From Aquanectria penicillioides (Eukaryota > Ascomycota > Sordariomycetes > Hypocreales > Nectriaceae): 64,000 nt of DNA. Below the pieces are notes generated by a model. The model was given only the letters and a program-made list of their open reading frames with translations. It ran no database searches and was not told the DNA's origin. The DNA is taken from contig PYIU01000001.1 of assembly GCA_003415625.1 (NCBI GenBank), positions 2,666,001 through 2,730,000 of the forward strand. Direction: 5' to 3'. Made by a program: the position numbers and the translations under genes. This document shows positions 34,668 through 47,429 of this stretch, in pieces. The number at the start of each line of letters is the position of its first letter. The first letter of the stretch is position 1.

Positions 34668-36515
34668 TTAAATGAGGAAAGAGATGAGGCGTCTAGGGAG
34701 AGACGCGTTCGACTTTTCTACGACCTCATCGGGATCGAGCAGGTTGATGCCCGTCTGAAGATCCATGTCATTAGCAGAGACGTACATTCTCCACTGGCGG
34801 CTAGAAAGCTTCCAGCCAAGGTACAGGACGATGCTGACGGGGAAAGCCAGATAGGACTGGAAAAATGCCTTGGCGCTGGGCGTGCTGCCGGGAGAGGGCT
34901 GTAGATATTGTTAGGCTTGTATTCGCAGAAAGCGGCTGGGACTGGGAGAAACTTACGTAGAGGGCATTGTAAAGGGTGGCAAGCAACGCAATGGCGTTGA
35001 GGAAGACTCCGAGGTAGCTTCCAGGAACACCAAAGGGGCTCTTGTACGGGATGCGGTCGAGAGGCAGACCCTGAGCCTTGAAACCAGATCGCATTCGGAT
35101 GTGAGTAACACAAATTGTGCCCCAAACCAGAAGATATGCCAGACCAGTAAGGGCAAGGAGCCATCCAAAGACAGTACCACTCTGGCCAGACTCACCAATA
35201 AAGGCCAAGAAGCCAAAGGCGAGTTGAATAACAATGCACCAGACTGGGCGACCCTTACCGTCAACATAGGCGAGGGCCTTGGGGGCCATGCCGCGTTGAG
35301 CCATAGCCTGCATGGTTCTGGTAGAGCCAAAAGTGCATGAGTTTGCAACACTGAGGACGGAGATGGTGATGACGGCGTTGAAGATTGAGGGCAGAACCTT
35401 GATACCTGCGTCTTGGATGGCAAGCACAAAGGGGGAGGCCTTGGTGTTGGCACCGCTGGCACCCATGAGTCGCTCATCGTTCGATGGCAGGATGAGACCC
35501 AGGATGAAGAGGTTGACGACGTAAAAGATGGAGATACGCCAAAAGACCTGCTTGGTAGCAGTAGGGATAGACTTGCGGGGGCTGGCAGACTCGGCGGCAG
35601 CAAGCCCAACCAATTCGGTACCACCAAAGGCAAAAGCAGCAACGACAAACACGGAGCAGAATCCGTTGAAGCCATTTTGGAAAGCACCAGGATCATGCCA
35701 GAACTTGGCACCCAGGTAGCCTCGGTCACCAACTCCACCACAGTTGATAATGATGCCAAGGATCATGAAGCCAACGCATGCGAGGATTTTGATGATGCTA
35801 AGGACGAATTCGACTCCAAGAAAAGTTAGTATGGGAGAAATTAGAGTGCCTTTGAATATACTGACTTTCTCCGTAGCCCTTGACACCAAAGACTTGAACA
35901 ACAATGAGTGCAAAGAGGAACACAGCGACCCAGACACCCATGTTGATATCGTCTCGCCAGAACTCAATAGTAATACTTGCAGCAATAAGTTCGAATGGAA
36001 GAACCGTCAACCAGGCTAAGGCGTATTGCCAACCCATGGCGAAGCCCCAAGAAGGGTCCACAAAGCGAACGATATAAGTATAAAAGGCGCCGTTAACGGG
36101 GTAGAGAACTGCCATCTCAGCAAGGGCATTGGTTGTCATGAGCAACATCAGACCGATGACCAAGTATCCAATCACCTATGCACCATCAGTACCTTATCTT
36201 GAAAAAGATTTATAGGCGAGGACCATACCAGTGATGCAGGACCACCTTTGTGCAAGGCACCACCTGAGCCAACAAACAGACCGGCACCAATGGCTCCACC
36301 TAGTCAGATGTAAGTCAATGGGTTCCATGCAACTTGATGTAATGGTGTAGGAACGTACCAATGGCAATCATCTGCATGTGTCTGTTCTTGAGGTCTCGCT
36401 GAAGAGAGCCGGTCCCCTCCTGAGTCCCGCCGCTTTCTTCATCGCGAACTCCCGCTGCGGCGATGGTGGCCGAGTTCTTCTCGAACTCGCCACTTGAGGA
36501 GGGTTGTGCTGCCAT
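34668..36515 (-). CDS. General amino acid permease (APC, YAT family), 5 exons
   Basis: Exons are 36515-36359, 36299-36229, 36175-35866, 35813-34957 and 34898-34668, total 1,626 nt (541 aa); all introns are GT-AG, 52-59 nt. The N-terminal tail ends in LKNRHMQMIAIGG, followed by the family motif GAIGAGLFVGSGGAL, EMAVLYPVNGAFYTYIVRFVDPSWGFAMGWQYALAW and FAFGGTELVGLAAAES. Twelve membrane segments are expected. These are plasma-membrane proton symporters for amino acids, related to Gap1/Agp of yeast and PrnB/proline permeases of fungi. The C-terminal tail contains the expected hydrophilic MDLQTGINLLDPDEV. No lesion is seen. Specificity is unknown. Confidence 0.9.
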
Positions 36516-38728
36516 ACTGAGGCCAATCTCCCCAAACTAGATTCCAAGGATAGGTTGTGCAGACTGGAAGCAAATCAGATGACTTGAAAAGGATATGAGA
36601 TGTGATGAAATTAACTCTATCTCCGAGTGGGATGTTGAAACCTTTTGTACTCAGCCTGGTCTCTCAAATCAACGGTCGCCGCCACCCCCGGGATCTCCTA
36701 GCTTCGGCACACAATCTATCCCCAAACTCAAGATGTATAAGTCAGGGTCGAAGCAAGCTACAGATGGACGCTAGCCCTGAGGCTTTCTACGTTGAAACTC
36801 CCCCGGACTCGGAGTTGATTGCCTGGAATGACTACCTGGGTGCGGTGATTGGCCAATTCAAAGACCCGTTTGCCAGTTTCCTCCTCGTAATAGCGTTATT
36901 GGTAAATGTTCTCGAATCCGACTGCCCCGTAATCCCCGCGTCCCACCGGTTTCTACTGCGTAATAGCGCTCTCCGGAGCGATAATCAGCCCCATTACCAT
37001 CGCGGTTTAGGAAGGTCCTACATGGATGACTGAGATATCAATGATCGAGGCCTTTTCCCCAGCTCATGTGATCAGTGCGCAGTAATTCGATTACACAATC
37101 CCAGGAATCAGCCTTATTTCGGGCGCAAGGAGGAGAGGTCAATGATTGTTGCCACGGGTGTCCTTTTGCATCGTTTGAGAGGAAGCTCGTCAATTACGCC
37201 TCACCAAGACAAAGATTTCGGGTGGCTGCGCTAACCATTCCCAAAATGTGCCCTTTGATTATTGACTCACGTGCAACTTGTCAAGCAAAACAGGTCTAGA
37301 CGCGTCTTGACTCTTGAGCCTCCGATGCGGATCCGCCCGACGCTAACTTTCCGTGGTGATAGTGGTCGGCCCGAATTTTGTGCCATGCTCAATTTTGTGC
37401 CGTACTGCCTATATCTTGACCGAGACCGCACCGTGGAACATCGTGGTCATTGTCATTTTCAACATAAACAGAGATGGGAGGTTGCATATTAGGTTTTCTG
37501 GCCTTCACACAAAACCCGCCCAGTTGTACAATCGACAGGTTATCTTTCTCCTCTCACCGAAATTCTCCGGCACCCAGAATACCGGCGGTCTAAGGCAAGG
37601 TTCGCCTTGCCCATGGAGAATGATCTCTTGTTGACGGGGTTTGTTGATGAGTTTTTTGTGGATCCCGATCGCCAAGCACATGGACAAAAGCTTGGCCTCC
37701 TGGACTAAAGTTCGTCGGGTGAACCGAGGAGCTTAACGCTTGACTTTCCTATCTGTATCGGATCATTAAGACTGGAAGCACAACAGTTGCGCTTTTGTGC
37801 TGCTGATGTAGAGTTGGCAGTCGATATAATGAGAACACAGCATGGGCAGCAAGAAAGAGAGGTGAACTGACAAGATAGAAAACCACTTTCCGGCCCAGTT
37901 GATCCATTACTGGTGTGACCATCATGCATTGGTCACCGATAGGATTCAATGTTGATGTTTTCGTCGAGTCATTCAACTTGATATACTGCCAATAAAGTAA
38001 ATATGGCTTCAGCATTCGTAAACAACTCAATGTGCTGTAATTCTAAAAAAAAAAGAATGACCAAATACAGTTTTATGCCAAGACGCTTGAGCCGCCAGCT
38101 CAATAGCTCACCACCGCTAGGAACTATTTGTCTGGAAACGCTAACTTCATGGGAATGGTAACATCCATTGTCAGTGTGTGGTAAAATCCCATACTCTGTA
38201 TTTTAGGGTCTCGCAAGATTCCCCTCCGCGTCTTGTGCATGACTGCTAAAAGAGCCAATTGGCCAAGATCAATGGGACTACCACTAGGTTCAAAATAATA
38301 CCAAGTAGAGGCTGTTCCAAAAAATAGTTGAAACTGTCCATACAAAACAGAAGGAATGCGGTGGAGGTCTGATGAATAAGTCAGATTAAATACCTTTGCA
38401 ATCAATCCAAAATGCACGATTTGAACTCTCTGAAGCTTCAAGGCAACATATTTCACGTCTAATTGAGGATCATCTCTCGCGTGAGCGTCTCCCAACGAGG
38501 TGCACAATCACGATCAATCAACTACAGCCGCTATTCAATTGATGCCATCCATTTTACTGCTGCCGCTCTATTAATCTCACATATTCCATACTCAACGACC
38601 GAAATCTCAAGCGTGTTGTGTGTGATGGCGATTGAATAAGCATGGATCAGGCTACATAATCGAACATATGCTGAAGCCAACAACAGCCAATCATCATCCT
38701 GCTAATACAAAAAAAGGATTCAGAGCTC
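36516..38728. other. Intergenic, 2.2 kb
   Basis: No confident gene. A 127-codon minus ORF at 38124-38507 looks somewhat protein-like but matches no family I know and has no clear start context or partner exon. Confidence 0.45.
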
Positions 38729-40243
38729 ATGCTTAGCTTACGACTGGAGCATCTTTCTAATCAGCCTGAGAATCTGTATGCCGATATATGGAAGAGGTTG
38801 AATCAAGATGAGCCAATATACAGAGAGTCGGCGAACATGTACTTCTCGCTCGTTATTACCAAAGAGTCAAATCGCAAATGGTCGATGCAACCGATTTCCA
38901 TCGGGACCTTCGATCAGTCCATCGACTTTGAAATCTCTGAAATTTTCAGGGACTTAAAAATGTCTTTGCTCGAGATTGCGTGTTTCAATGAAGAAGAGCC
39001 CCAGAACAAATTCTTTGATCATAAAACGAATAGTGTCAGTTGGGATGAAATAGAGGAAAGGTGCGCACGAATTGAGAATGAGATTCGCACATGATGCACG
39101 GGGCTTCTGGAAACCACACCTATTCGGTTTCGTAAGGATATGACCACCGGGAGATGGGGCGACCGAGAGTTGCTAAAGCAGTATCCGGCGCAGCATCCCG
39201 TTTGGAATACCTCGCGCCAGGTCAGCTTTATCCATCGAACAGCACGGGACTTTCTCGTGGACACGGAGGCTAGCAGACCGATCCTTAGCTATTGGAGTAT
39301 GCCCCCAGCGGAAATGACCTTGGAGATGAGAAAGGTTTCTGTGCAAGATTCGAGCGCAAGCACAGCAAGTCGGATTACATCGCATGTGTACAGTGAGCCT
39401 GAGGATTCTGGAACGCGTGTTAGAGCTAGTACGAGGGAACCCAGTCTTGATGGAGAAAGCCCTTGGGTTGTTAGCTGTTGTACATCATTTCTACGAAAAC
39501 AAATTTTTTTTCGAGAGATAGGATATTTCCCTCGGCCTCAGTTCCTCAGCATGGCAGCGATGTATTCGAAATTTAATGATTATATTGTGTTATCATTAAA
39601 AGCAGCTACTCCTAAGATGGCTACGGGCATCCTAACAGAAGCGTTTAGCAATGTCCATTACACGCCTTCGCTAGAGGTAGTACGGAAACTATGCTCCTGT
39701 GGAGCTGATCTTGGTTTCATCAAGACAATTGCGACACATCCTTTCTATCCAAGGCCGCGATTTGCCCATGGGACGACCGCTCTATGGGAGGCACTAACAA
39801 CAGTTTCCAATGTAAAGTTTTCTTCCCTTCTTTTATTTGCAGCTTTTCAGTATTCTGCCGCAAATGTTATGGACCTGGTGGTAGTGATGGTGGAATTGGA
39901 TCCCTCCCTGGACCACTATGGTCTGATGGCACCTGTGCGAGGGTTTGATCAGAGTGGCGAAACCTATCCCCAATCAATTCTGAAGATAATTACCTTTCAA
40001 AATGAAAACACACGGATTTCGAGTATAGGAGCCAGTCCAATATTTGCGGTAAATACATGTCACCTCTTAGAATATCACTTGGGACCCCTGTCGTCGTCCG
40101 ACACGGCCAGATTAGCACCGATACTGCGCCAGATAGATCCTCGAATCGCCAATCCCGCGGTCTCTCTCCGCTATGTTCTTGTCCGAAGGGATCTCACTCT
40201 CTGGGCAGCACTTTCTTGGGTGCTTGATCAACGGCCGCTCTAG
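38729..40243 (+). pseudogene. NLR-like (NACHT-type STAND) protein relic, C-terminal half with nonsense
   Basis: One frame runs from 38,699 through 40,243 with a single TGA at 39092-39094. Before the stop, LEHLSNQPENLYADIWKRL resembles the helical/winged-helix part that follows the NACHT ATPase in fungal NLR-like proteins. After it, VSFIHRTARDFLVDTE is the hallmark of the DUF7791-type region of the same proteins. The stop falls where family members often have an Arg before the C-x-GLLE block, so CGA to TGA is a simple origin. No NACHT P-loop is found upstream, so the 5' half is missing. Intact members are thought to act in non-self recognition and regulated cell death. The 367-codon downstream part is otherwise open, which suggests recent loss. 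Name assignment is by motif only. Confidence 0.65.
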
Positions 40244-42587
40244 AATATCATTTTCTTGACATTCGCAAATTCAGACGAAGCCTACACAGACTACATCGAG
40301 AAGAGATTTAGCTAGTGGTATTGTACCGTTATCCGCCTAACCAAAGATCCAGCGGTGCTCCAGCTCATAGAGTAAGAAGACTTTGAGAAAGACCTGTCCG
40401 GGATAGATCAGCTCGAGCCTTGCACACTGGAGGATGCTGGAGTTTGCTGGTCTTATGAATTACGCAAGGTCATCTAAGCTATACCATAGTCAGGATGTAG
40501 TAGGCCTAATAGCGGCGAATCGAATTCACCAAATACATCTACCTCACACATGTCAAACTCTAGAGTGACTTCTAGTGCTGTAGAGAAATTTTGTGCGTAT
40601 TTAAGCTATAATTATAAGGCAATACGAGAGAATCCTTCTAGGCTATTGAACATCAATGCTCATTCAACTCGTCACGCTCACCCAATCCGTATCTACACCT
40701 AGTGGTTTTTGTTTCCTGTAAAGAAAATTCTGAATACTTCAATCAATTTAGTCAAGAAATGAACTAGGACTTGGTAGCTCTAAGTGAGGGGGAAAAAATC
40801 TTTCAACATGTGTGTATACTTGGTGTAAGCTGTTCGAAGGCCTGATTTGATGTCTGATTTCCCTTGGTGCTGACAGAGTGTAGGGTAGTCCGAAAGTGCC
40901 AACACATTGTGCTGGCAGCACGTAACTAAACTGGATCACTTCAACCCTAGGTTTGATCTTCTTTGAAAAAGCTTTGGACTGGTATCTTAGTTGGTTACCA
41001 AGAGATTTTGAACAAGGTAATATTGGTGACGCGGCAATCGGTAAACACTAACATCACGGCAGTCGGTGAACATCGCGAGAGGCTAATAATTCGTGAGTTT
41101 TTGTTGCTCCGCAGCGGCTGATTAGCTCCCCAGCCCTCATTTCCGCGCTAATGTACTCTGCTGACTTGACTGATTTGCGGATTCGCGGGCCGAAGATGCG
41201 GTGGTCCCACGACAGGATCACTGCCGGAATTCTGCTCGATCTCATCTCTTGTCAGCATGTTGCAGCAGAAAGCAGAAATTGCGCAGGCATCATCTCGCTA
41301 AATAAATTTTTCGGACTCTGGATATTATATCCCTCGATCTTTGTCAGATGGAGGAGACCTGGCGATGGTTCATGGCAACCTCCAGCGTTCCAGTTGAACA
41401 AGCTTGCAGAAATTGATTCTCGGCAACTACCGCGGACCTCAAAATACTAAAAACAGCCATCTGAGTCAACTGGGGATGCTCTATGTATACGATTCGAGTC
41501 ATTGTGGGTGCTCATTGGGCCGTTTCACATGCCGGTCTGAAACCAAATGCGGAAAATTGCCAATTGGAGCCACCAGTGTCATAGAACATCAGGGTTAGAC
41601 TCAAGGGGAGCAAGGATCGGCGTGTTGAGAGCAAGCGGAGACGTGGAGTAATAAACCACACGCGTATCCAATGGCAAAGCATCGTGTTGCAATGTGAATA
41701 AGTGTTGGGTGGGTGTGATTTTCTGCACGGCAGCCCAACGAGTGAGTGGCTGGGTAACCTCTTTGGTCTTTTCAGGTAAGTGTAGCCGCCGGAGACAAGT
41801 TGGTTGCTAACAAGCAAGCCGCGGAGTCTATTGCAACCTCGCATTTTCCCTCGTTTGAGCAAGCCAAAAATCTGCCCTCTCCTCCACCGACTGATAACCG
41901 AGTCTGTATCGACTTTCATAGGGTTGTTCTCCCTTAGCGTCCCCGCTGGGCCCTGGTGGCGTGGCCAAGAATCCGGAGTTGACCCGTCATTAGCAGAGAA
42001 AATCCTGCTCGCCCATGTGGGCAATATTTTCTTCTGAGATTGGTAGAGGGTCTAGCATTACCAATCGTCGGAATTTGGATTCCTCGCCAAAAGCGTTCAC
42101 AATAGGCTACGGCAACCAGAGCTCTCGCCTTGTGGAGCCATGCAGCATATTCCCGATGTTGTTCCTGTGGGATCCCCACCTCCACGATGCCGGAACCCCA
42201 TGGAGGAGATAAGACGGAGTCCACAACTCACTAGGCTGAATGCACAAGTCATCTGCTTCAAAGCACCTTGATGCAGCCTCCCTTGGATACGACGAGGCTC
42301 AAGCTCGTCAGTTTGTCATCCACAACCCACAATTGATTATTCAAAACTAGACTCTGCATGCATTTGTAATCGACCCTTTCGACTGACGGCACCGTAGAAA
42401 GGCCAGCCACCTAGCCAGCTCCATTGTATATCTGATCCTCCCATCCCGGTTTCAAACATAAACCTGGCACCTCGGCCAGCAGCGCTCAGTGATCCTGGTC
42501 CTTTGATCAGCCCCTGATCGGAGCTCTCTGGGTGGCTTAGGAATCATTGACTCAACTGACCCGCGTACTCATAGCACGATTGTCACC
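40244..42587. other. Intergenic, 2.3 kb, upstream of the ABC-G gene
   Basis: No gene supported. It contains two 16-bp direct repeats at 41,032 and 41,057. A 170-codon minus ORF at 41512-42024 has no protein-like pattern. Confidence 0.5.
41032..41072. repeat. Direct repeat of CGGCARTCGGTRAACA
   Basis: Two 16-bp copies (41032-41047 and 41057-41072) differ at two purine positions and start 25 bp apart. Each has two CGG triplets, the half-site of many Zn2Cys6 regulators. They lie about 1.5 kb upstream of the ABC-G start. Confidence 0.7.
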
Positions 42588-45500
42588 ATGGAAAAGCCCA
42601 CACCTCAACCAGGCCAAGGCCTCTGGGGAGAAAACCCAGAGGGTGATGTAACTGTGTCAGCCGCTATCGAGGATTTCCATGAACTCGGGCGCCAATTGAC
42701 GGCGAAATCTCGCATCTCAAGAGCAGAGCCGCCACAAGATGATGCCTCCAGTGATTCCACACGTTGGTCCAATGAAGAATTTGACCTTCCCGAGTTTCTT
42801 CGCAGAGGAATTATCGACGCCCGAACCCCCAATGGAGATCCCACAAAGAGACTTGGTGTTTCCTTCAAAAACCTCACTGTCATGGGAGCGGAGTCGTCAA
42901 CAGCAACAGTCAAAACTCTCCCACGAGCCATTCTCAACACATTCGGCCCAGACTTGTGGACATTTGTCACCGACACGATTCCATCCTTGAAGTTCAACAA
43001 GAAGCCTACTGTTAACCTCCTCCACGACTTTTCGGGTACTGTTCGCCACGGTGAGATTATGCTAGTTTTAGGCCGTCCCGGATCGGGATGCTCAACATTT
43101 CTCAAGACCATTGCTAATCATCGCGACGAGTATGCCAATGTTGAGGGTGAAGTCTACTATGGAGCCATCTCCGCCAAGGAACAGAAACGTGAATTTAGAG
43201 GTGAGGTTGTCTATTGCGAGGAAGACGACCGACATTTCCCCTCGCTTACAGTTTGGCAAACGCTTTGGTTTGCACTAAAGAACAAGACGCGAAAGAAGGA
43301 CGAGTGGACAATTCCAGTAGTCTTAGACGCCTTCCTACAAATGTTTGGAATCGAACACGCGAGAGAAACCCTGGTGGGCGACGAACATATTCGCGGTGTC
43401 TCTGGCGGTGAACGGAAACGTGTCAGCCTGGCAGAGACTTTAGCCACAAGAGCGTCCGTAGTTTGCTGGGACAATTCGACTCGTGGTCTTGACGCAAGCA
43501 CTGCGCTGAGTTTTGCAAAGGCCCTTCGTGTTTTCACCGACGTTAGCCAGAGGACCACGCTTGTGACCCTGTACCAGGCTGGAGAGTCCATCTACGAGCT
43601 CATGGATAAGGTGCTCCTTATTGATGAAGGAAGAATGATATTCCAGGGACCTGCTTCCGAGGCTAAGAAATATTTCGAAGATTTGGGATATTGGCGTCCT
43701 CATCGACAGTGAGTTCAAATGCTAATGGGCATAACACGTCAAGTGCTGGACGAGCTAACGTATTCTCAGGACCACAGCAGACTTCTTGACTTCGATCTCG
43801 GATAAAAATGCGCGACGATTTCAACCAGGCCGAGAGGAAACGACGCCAAAGACCCCAGAGGAACTCGAACGAGCGTTCCGCCAGAGTACCCATTATCAAA
43901 AGCTCATGGCTGATGTCCAAGAGTACGAGGGGAATGACCGGGGCCCGGATAATGAGAAGCACAGGACCTTTCATGAGACTGTCCGACAAGCAAAGTCCAG
44001 GCACGTCACAGAATCTTCATCGTATACCATTTCGTACCCTCGCCAAATCCTTGCCTGTCTGCGCCGACAAATTTGGCTCTTCTACCATGAGCGCAGCTCC
44101 TTCTACACGAAGCTGTTCATCATCATTAGCATTTCGATCATCGTTGGATCTACCTTCAACAAGATTGATCCCGACGCTACCTCCTCCGCCTTCTCAAAGT
44201 CCAGCATGGCCTTCTTTGGTATTGCATTTGTCGGATGGCTCCAGTTTGCCGAGCTGATGCCTGCAATCGTTGGTCGCATCACGCTGAAGAGACAGAGAGA
44301 GTTTGCTTTCTGCCGTCCGTCGGCTATCGTCCTAGCCCGCGCGATTCTGGACCTGCCAATGTTATTCATCATGGTCATATCTTTAGCCATTCCGTTCTAT
44401 TTCATGGCAAGATTCGACGTTGACGTGAGCAAGTTTTTCATCTTCACTCTTTTCGTCTACGTGGTGTCTTTTTCGCTTACATCGATGTTCCGCATGTTTG
44501 CTGCTTTCTCCGGAACAGTAGATGATGCAATCCGCTTCGTCGGCGTCTGTGAGTGCACAAAACATTAGAGTGCTAAAAGACAGGGAACTAATTGCATTTT
44601 TAGTCATGAATATCATGTTCATCTTCACTGGCTACGTCATTCCTAGAAACACACTGCTGAGCCACGTTCCATGGTTTGGATGGTTTACCTATCTCAACCC
44701 AGTCTCCTTTGGATTTGAGGCACTCCAAGCAAACGAATTCAATGGTCTCAAGATGTCTTGTAGTGAAACAAATTTGATCCCTCACGGAGCCGGTGCAAAG
44801 CCTGGGTATCAAGGCTGCAGTTTACCAGGGGCTACTGCCGGTAGCACTGAAGTTGATGGCCTCTCCTACCTTGAAGTATCATTCAACTTGTGAGTCAGAA
44901 CCATATCTGTAACATACGGTATGCATACTAACACGTGAAAGCCTCCGATCAAATCTTTGGCGTAATTTTGCCATAGTAATTGCATTCACAGTCTTTTTCC
45001 TTGTTGTCAACGTGATCGCAGTCGAGAGGATCCAGCTCTCCGATTCCAGTGCCCAGTCAACAGTCTTTGCTAAGCCACCGAATGATAAGAAACCACGAGA
45101 AGAGAGCCAGGTGGAAGCTGACGACAAATTTGAACCAATTGGTGATGGGACTAGTATTTTCACGTTCAAAAACATCAACTACACGGTCCTGTACGGTTCA
45201 GGACAGCGCCAGCTTCTCAATAATATTTCTGGCTTCGCGAAGCCCGGCAAAATGGTGGCCCTCATGGGAACCTCTGGCGCTGGAAAAACGACTCTACTCA
45301 ATACCCTGGCCCAGAGACAAAAGATTGGTGTGGTATCTGGAGAAAAGCTGATCAGCGGGCGTCCTCTGGGTGAAGAATTCCAACGCGGGACCGGTTTCTG
45401 TGAACAACGGGACATTCACGAAAGCTCGTCCACAGTTCGCGAAGCGTTGGAGTTCTCGGCCTTGTTGCGACAGGAGAGCCACATTCCCCGCAATGAAAAG

Positions 45501-47314
45501 ATTGCCTATGTTGACCAGATAATATACCTCTTGGAATTGAATAGCTTGGAGAACGCGCTCATCTCCTCTCTTACCGTGGAGCAGCGCAAGCGGGTCACAA
45601 TTGGTGTGGAACTAGGTACGTTGATTTCTTGGCTGATGATCCATTAGAAATGACTTTCTAACCTCAAGAAGCTGCCAAACCCACGTTACTCCTCTTTCTC
45701 GATGAGCCAACTTCCGGTCTTGACAGTCAATCAGCCTACTCTATTGTTAGATTCCTTCGCAAACTCTGCGACGCAGGACAGGCAATTATTTGCACCATCC
45801 ATCAACCTTCTTCCGACTTGATCGAGCAGTTTGACATGATTCTCGCCCTCAATCGCGGAGGAAACACCTTCTACTTTGGCCCTGTGGGAGAAAATGGCTC
45901 CGTCGTCGTCAACTACTTTGCTGCTCGTGGATTCCATTGTCCCCCAAACCGCAACGTCGCCGAGTTCATCTTGGAGACGGCTTCTCGGCCTAGGGTTAAT
46001 GATCAAGGAGTTTCAGTAGACTGGAATGAACAGTGGCGCACCAGCACCGAGGCCAAGGCAGTCGAAGATGAGATCAACAGGATTACAGCCGAAAGGAGGG
46101 AAGTCAACACATCCGAGAAGAGACCAACCAAGTTCGCGGCTTCCACATGGGACCAATGTGTCCTGCTCACGAAAAGGACCTTTATCAAGCACTGGCGAGA
46201 GCCACATTATGTTTACGGGCGGCTTTTTATTCACGTCACAATGGGTATCATCAGCGGCTTCGTAAGTTTCTATTTCAATCCACACCTCTAATTTGGTCTC
46301 TAACAAACCCAGACCTTTTGGAAACTCTCAAACACCGTCGCCTCTCTCCAGAATCGCATGTTTTCCGCCATCATCTACCCATTTTTCGTTCCTCCTTCAG
46401 TGGTGAACAGCGTTGTTATTTACTTCTTCCGAAATCGAGATCTTTGGGAGGATCGTGAATTACCCAGTTGCACATACGGCTGGGTTGCCTTTTGCACCGC
46501 TAATGTTGTGACAGAGATTCCCATGTGCATTGTTGCTGGCACGCTCCACTGGCTGTTGTGGTATTTCCCGACCGGATTTCCTTTGACGGCTTCAGTCTCG
46601 GGATATGTTTACTTAATGACCATCATTTGGTCTCTGTTCATGTCCAGCTGGGGCCAGTGGATCGCTGCTTTCGGACCAAAATACGGAACAGTCTCAAATG
46701 TGAGTCATGTTAGCGATTGGGAAACTCTGTGTCCGCTCTCCCTGAATCCAAGCTAACTTCATCCTCATCAGATTCTCCCATTTTTCTTCTGCATCATCGC
46801 TCTTGTCAACGGTGTCTTCGTGCCATACGCGACGCTACCGGAATTTTGGAGGTTCTGGTTATATTACATCAACCCAGCCACTTGGTATAGCAGAGGTGTA
46901 ATGTCCGCCATCCTACCTCTAGTATCCGTGAAATGCAACGAGACCGAGTTTGCACGGTTCGACCCTCCACCCGGTTCCACATGCGGAGAATATGCGAGCG
47001 TTTTTGTGGAAAGTGTTGCAAAGGCTGGATATCTTCAGGATTACAACGCCACCTCCAACTGCGGTTTCTGTCCATATCGAGATGGTAACGAGTATATGGC
47101 AACTTTGAATGTGGCAGTTGGCGATAAATGGCCCTGTCTTGGGTACATGATCATTTTTGCCAGCTTCAACTGGTTTTTGGTGTATTTTTTCATATACACT
47201 GCTCGGATCAAAAGATGGACATTTGGATTCGGAGCGGTCTCTTACTTGATGAGACTGCTAAAAGCAAAATTATTGCGAAAGAAAACACAAGAGAGCATTT
47301 CTATTCAAGTGTAG
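42588..47314 (+). CDS. Full-size ABC-G (PDR-type) multidrug transporter
   Basis: Exons are 42588-43708, 43770-44548, 44604-44889, 44942-45615, 45672-46261, 46313-46699 and 46772-47314, total 4,380 nt (1,459 aa); introns are 51-72 nt, GT-AG. The order is NBD-TMD-NBD-TMD, as in Pdr5/Cdr1/AtrB. NBD1 has the degenerate PDR Walker A GRPGSGCS (about residue 162), the signature VSGGERKRVS (270) and CWDNSTRGLD. NBD2 has Walker A GTSGAGKTT (838), the degenerate signature LTVEQRKRV (940) and LDEPTSGLD (963). This asymmetry is normal for PDR pumps. Each membrane half has six segments, and a cysteine-containing outer loop lies before the last segment. It exports toxicants or metabolites across the plasma membrane. 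The acceptor of intron 4 could be three bases earlier. The gene is intact. Confidence 0.93.
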
Positions 47315-47429
47315 AGTTGTAGCCCTGAGGATATGAGGAGGCTATTGAAACTGCGGCTTTAGGCATCAATTTAACGTTAGGACTCCTGGGGCAGAGGCGT
47401 AACACTTGGTGTTACCATAATCTATTGAT

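Noticed and set aside
34953..35759. A 268-codon Leu/Ser/Pro-rich minus ORF within the APC permease
   Set aside because: It lies in a shifted frame of the permease exon; the permease frame carries all conserved motifs.
38124..38507. A 127-codon minus ORF
   Set aside because: Somewhat protein-like, but no family, neighbouring exon or start context could be found, so it is mentioned only in the intergenic note.
41512..42024. A 170-codon minus ORF
   Set aside because: Composition is random-like, there is no domain, and no supporting splice or promoter features.
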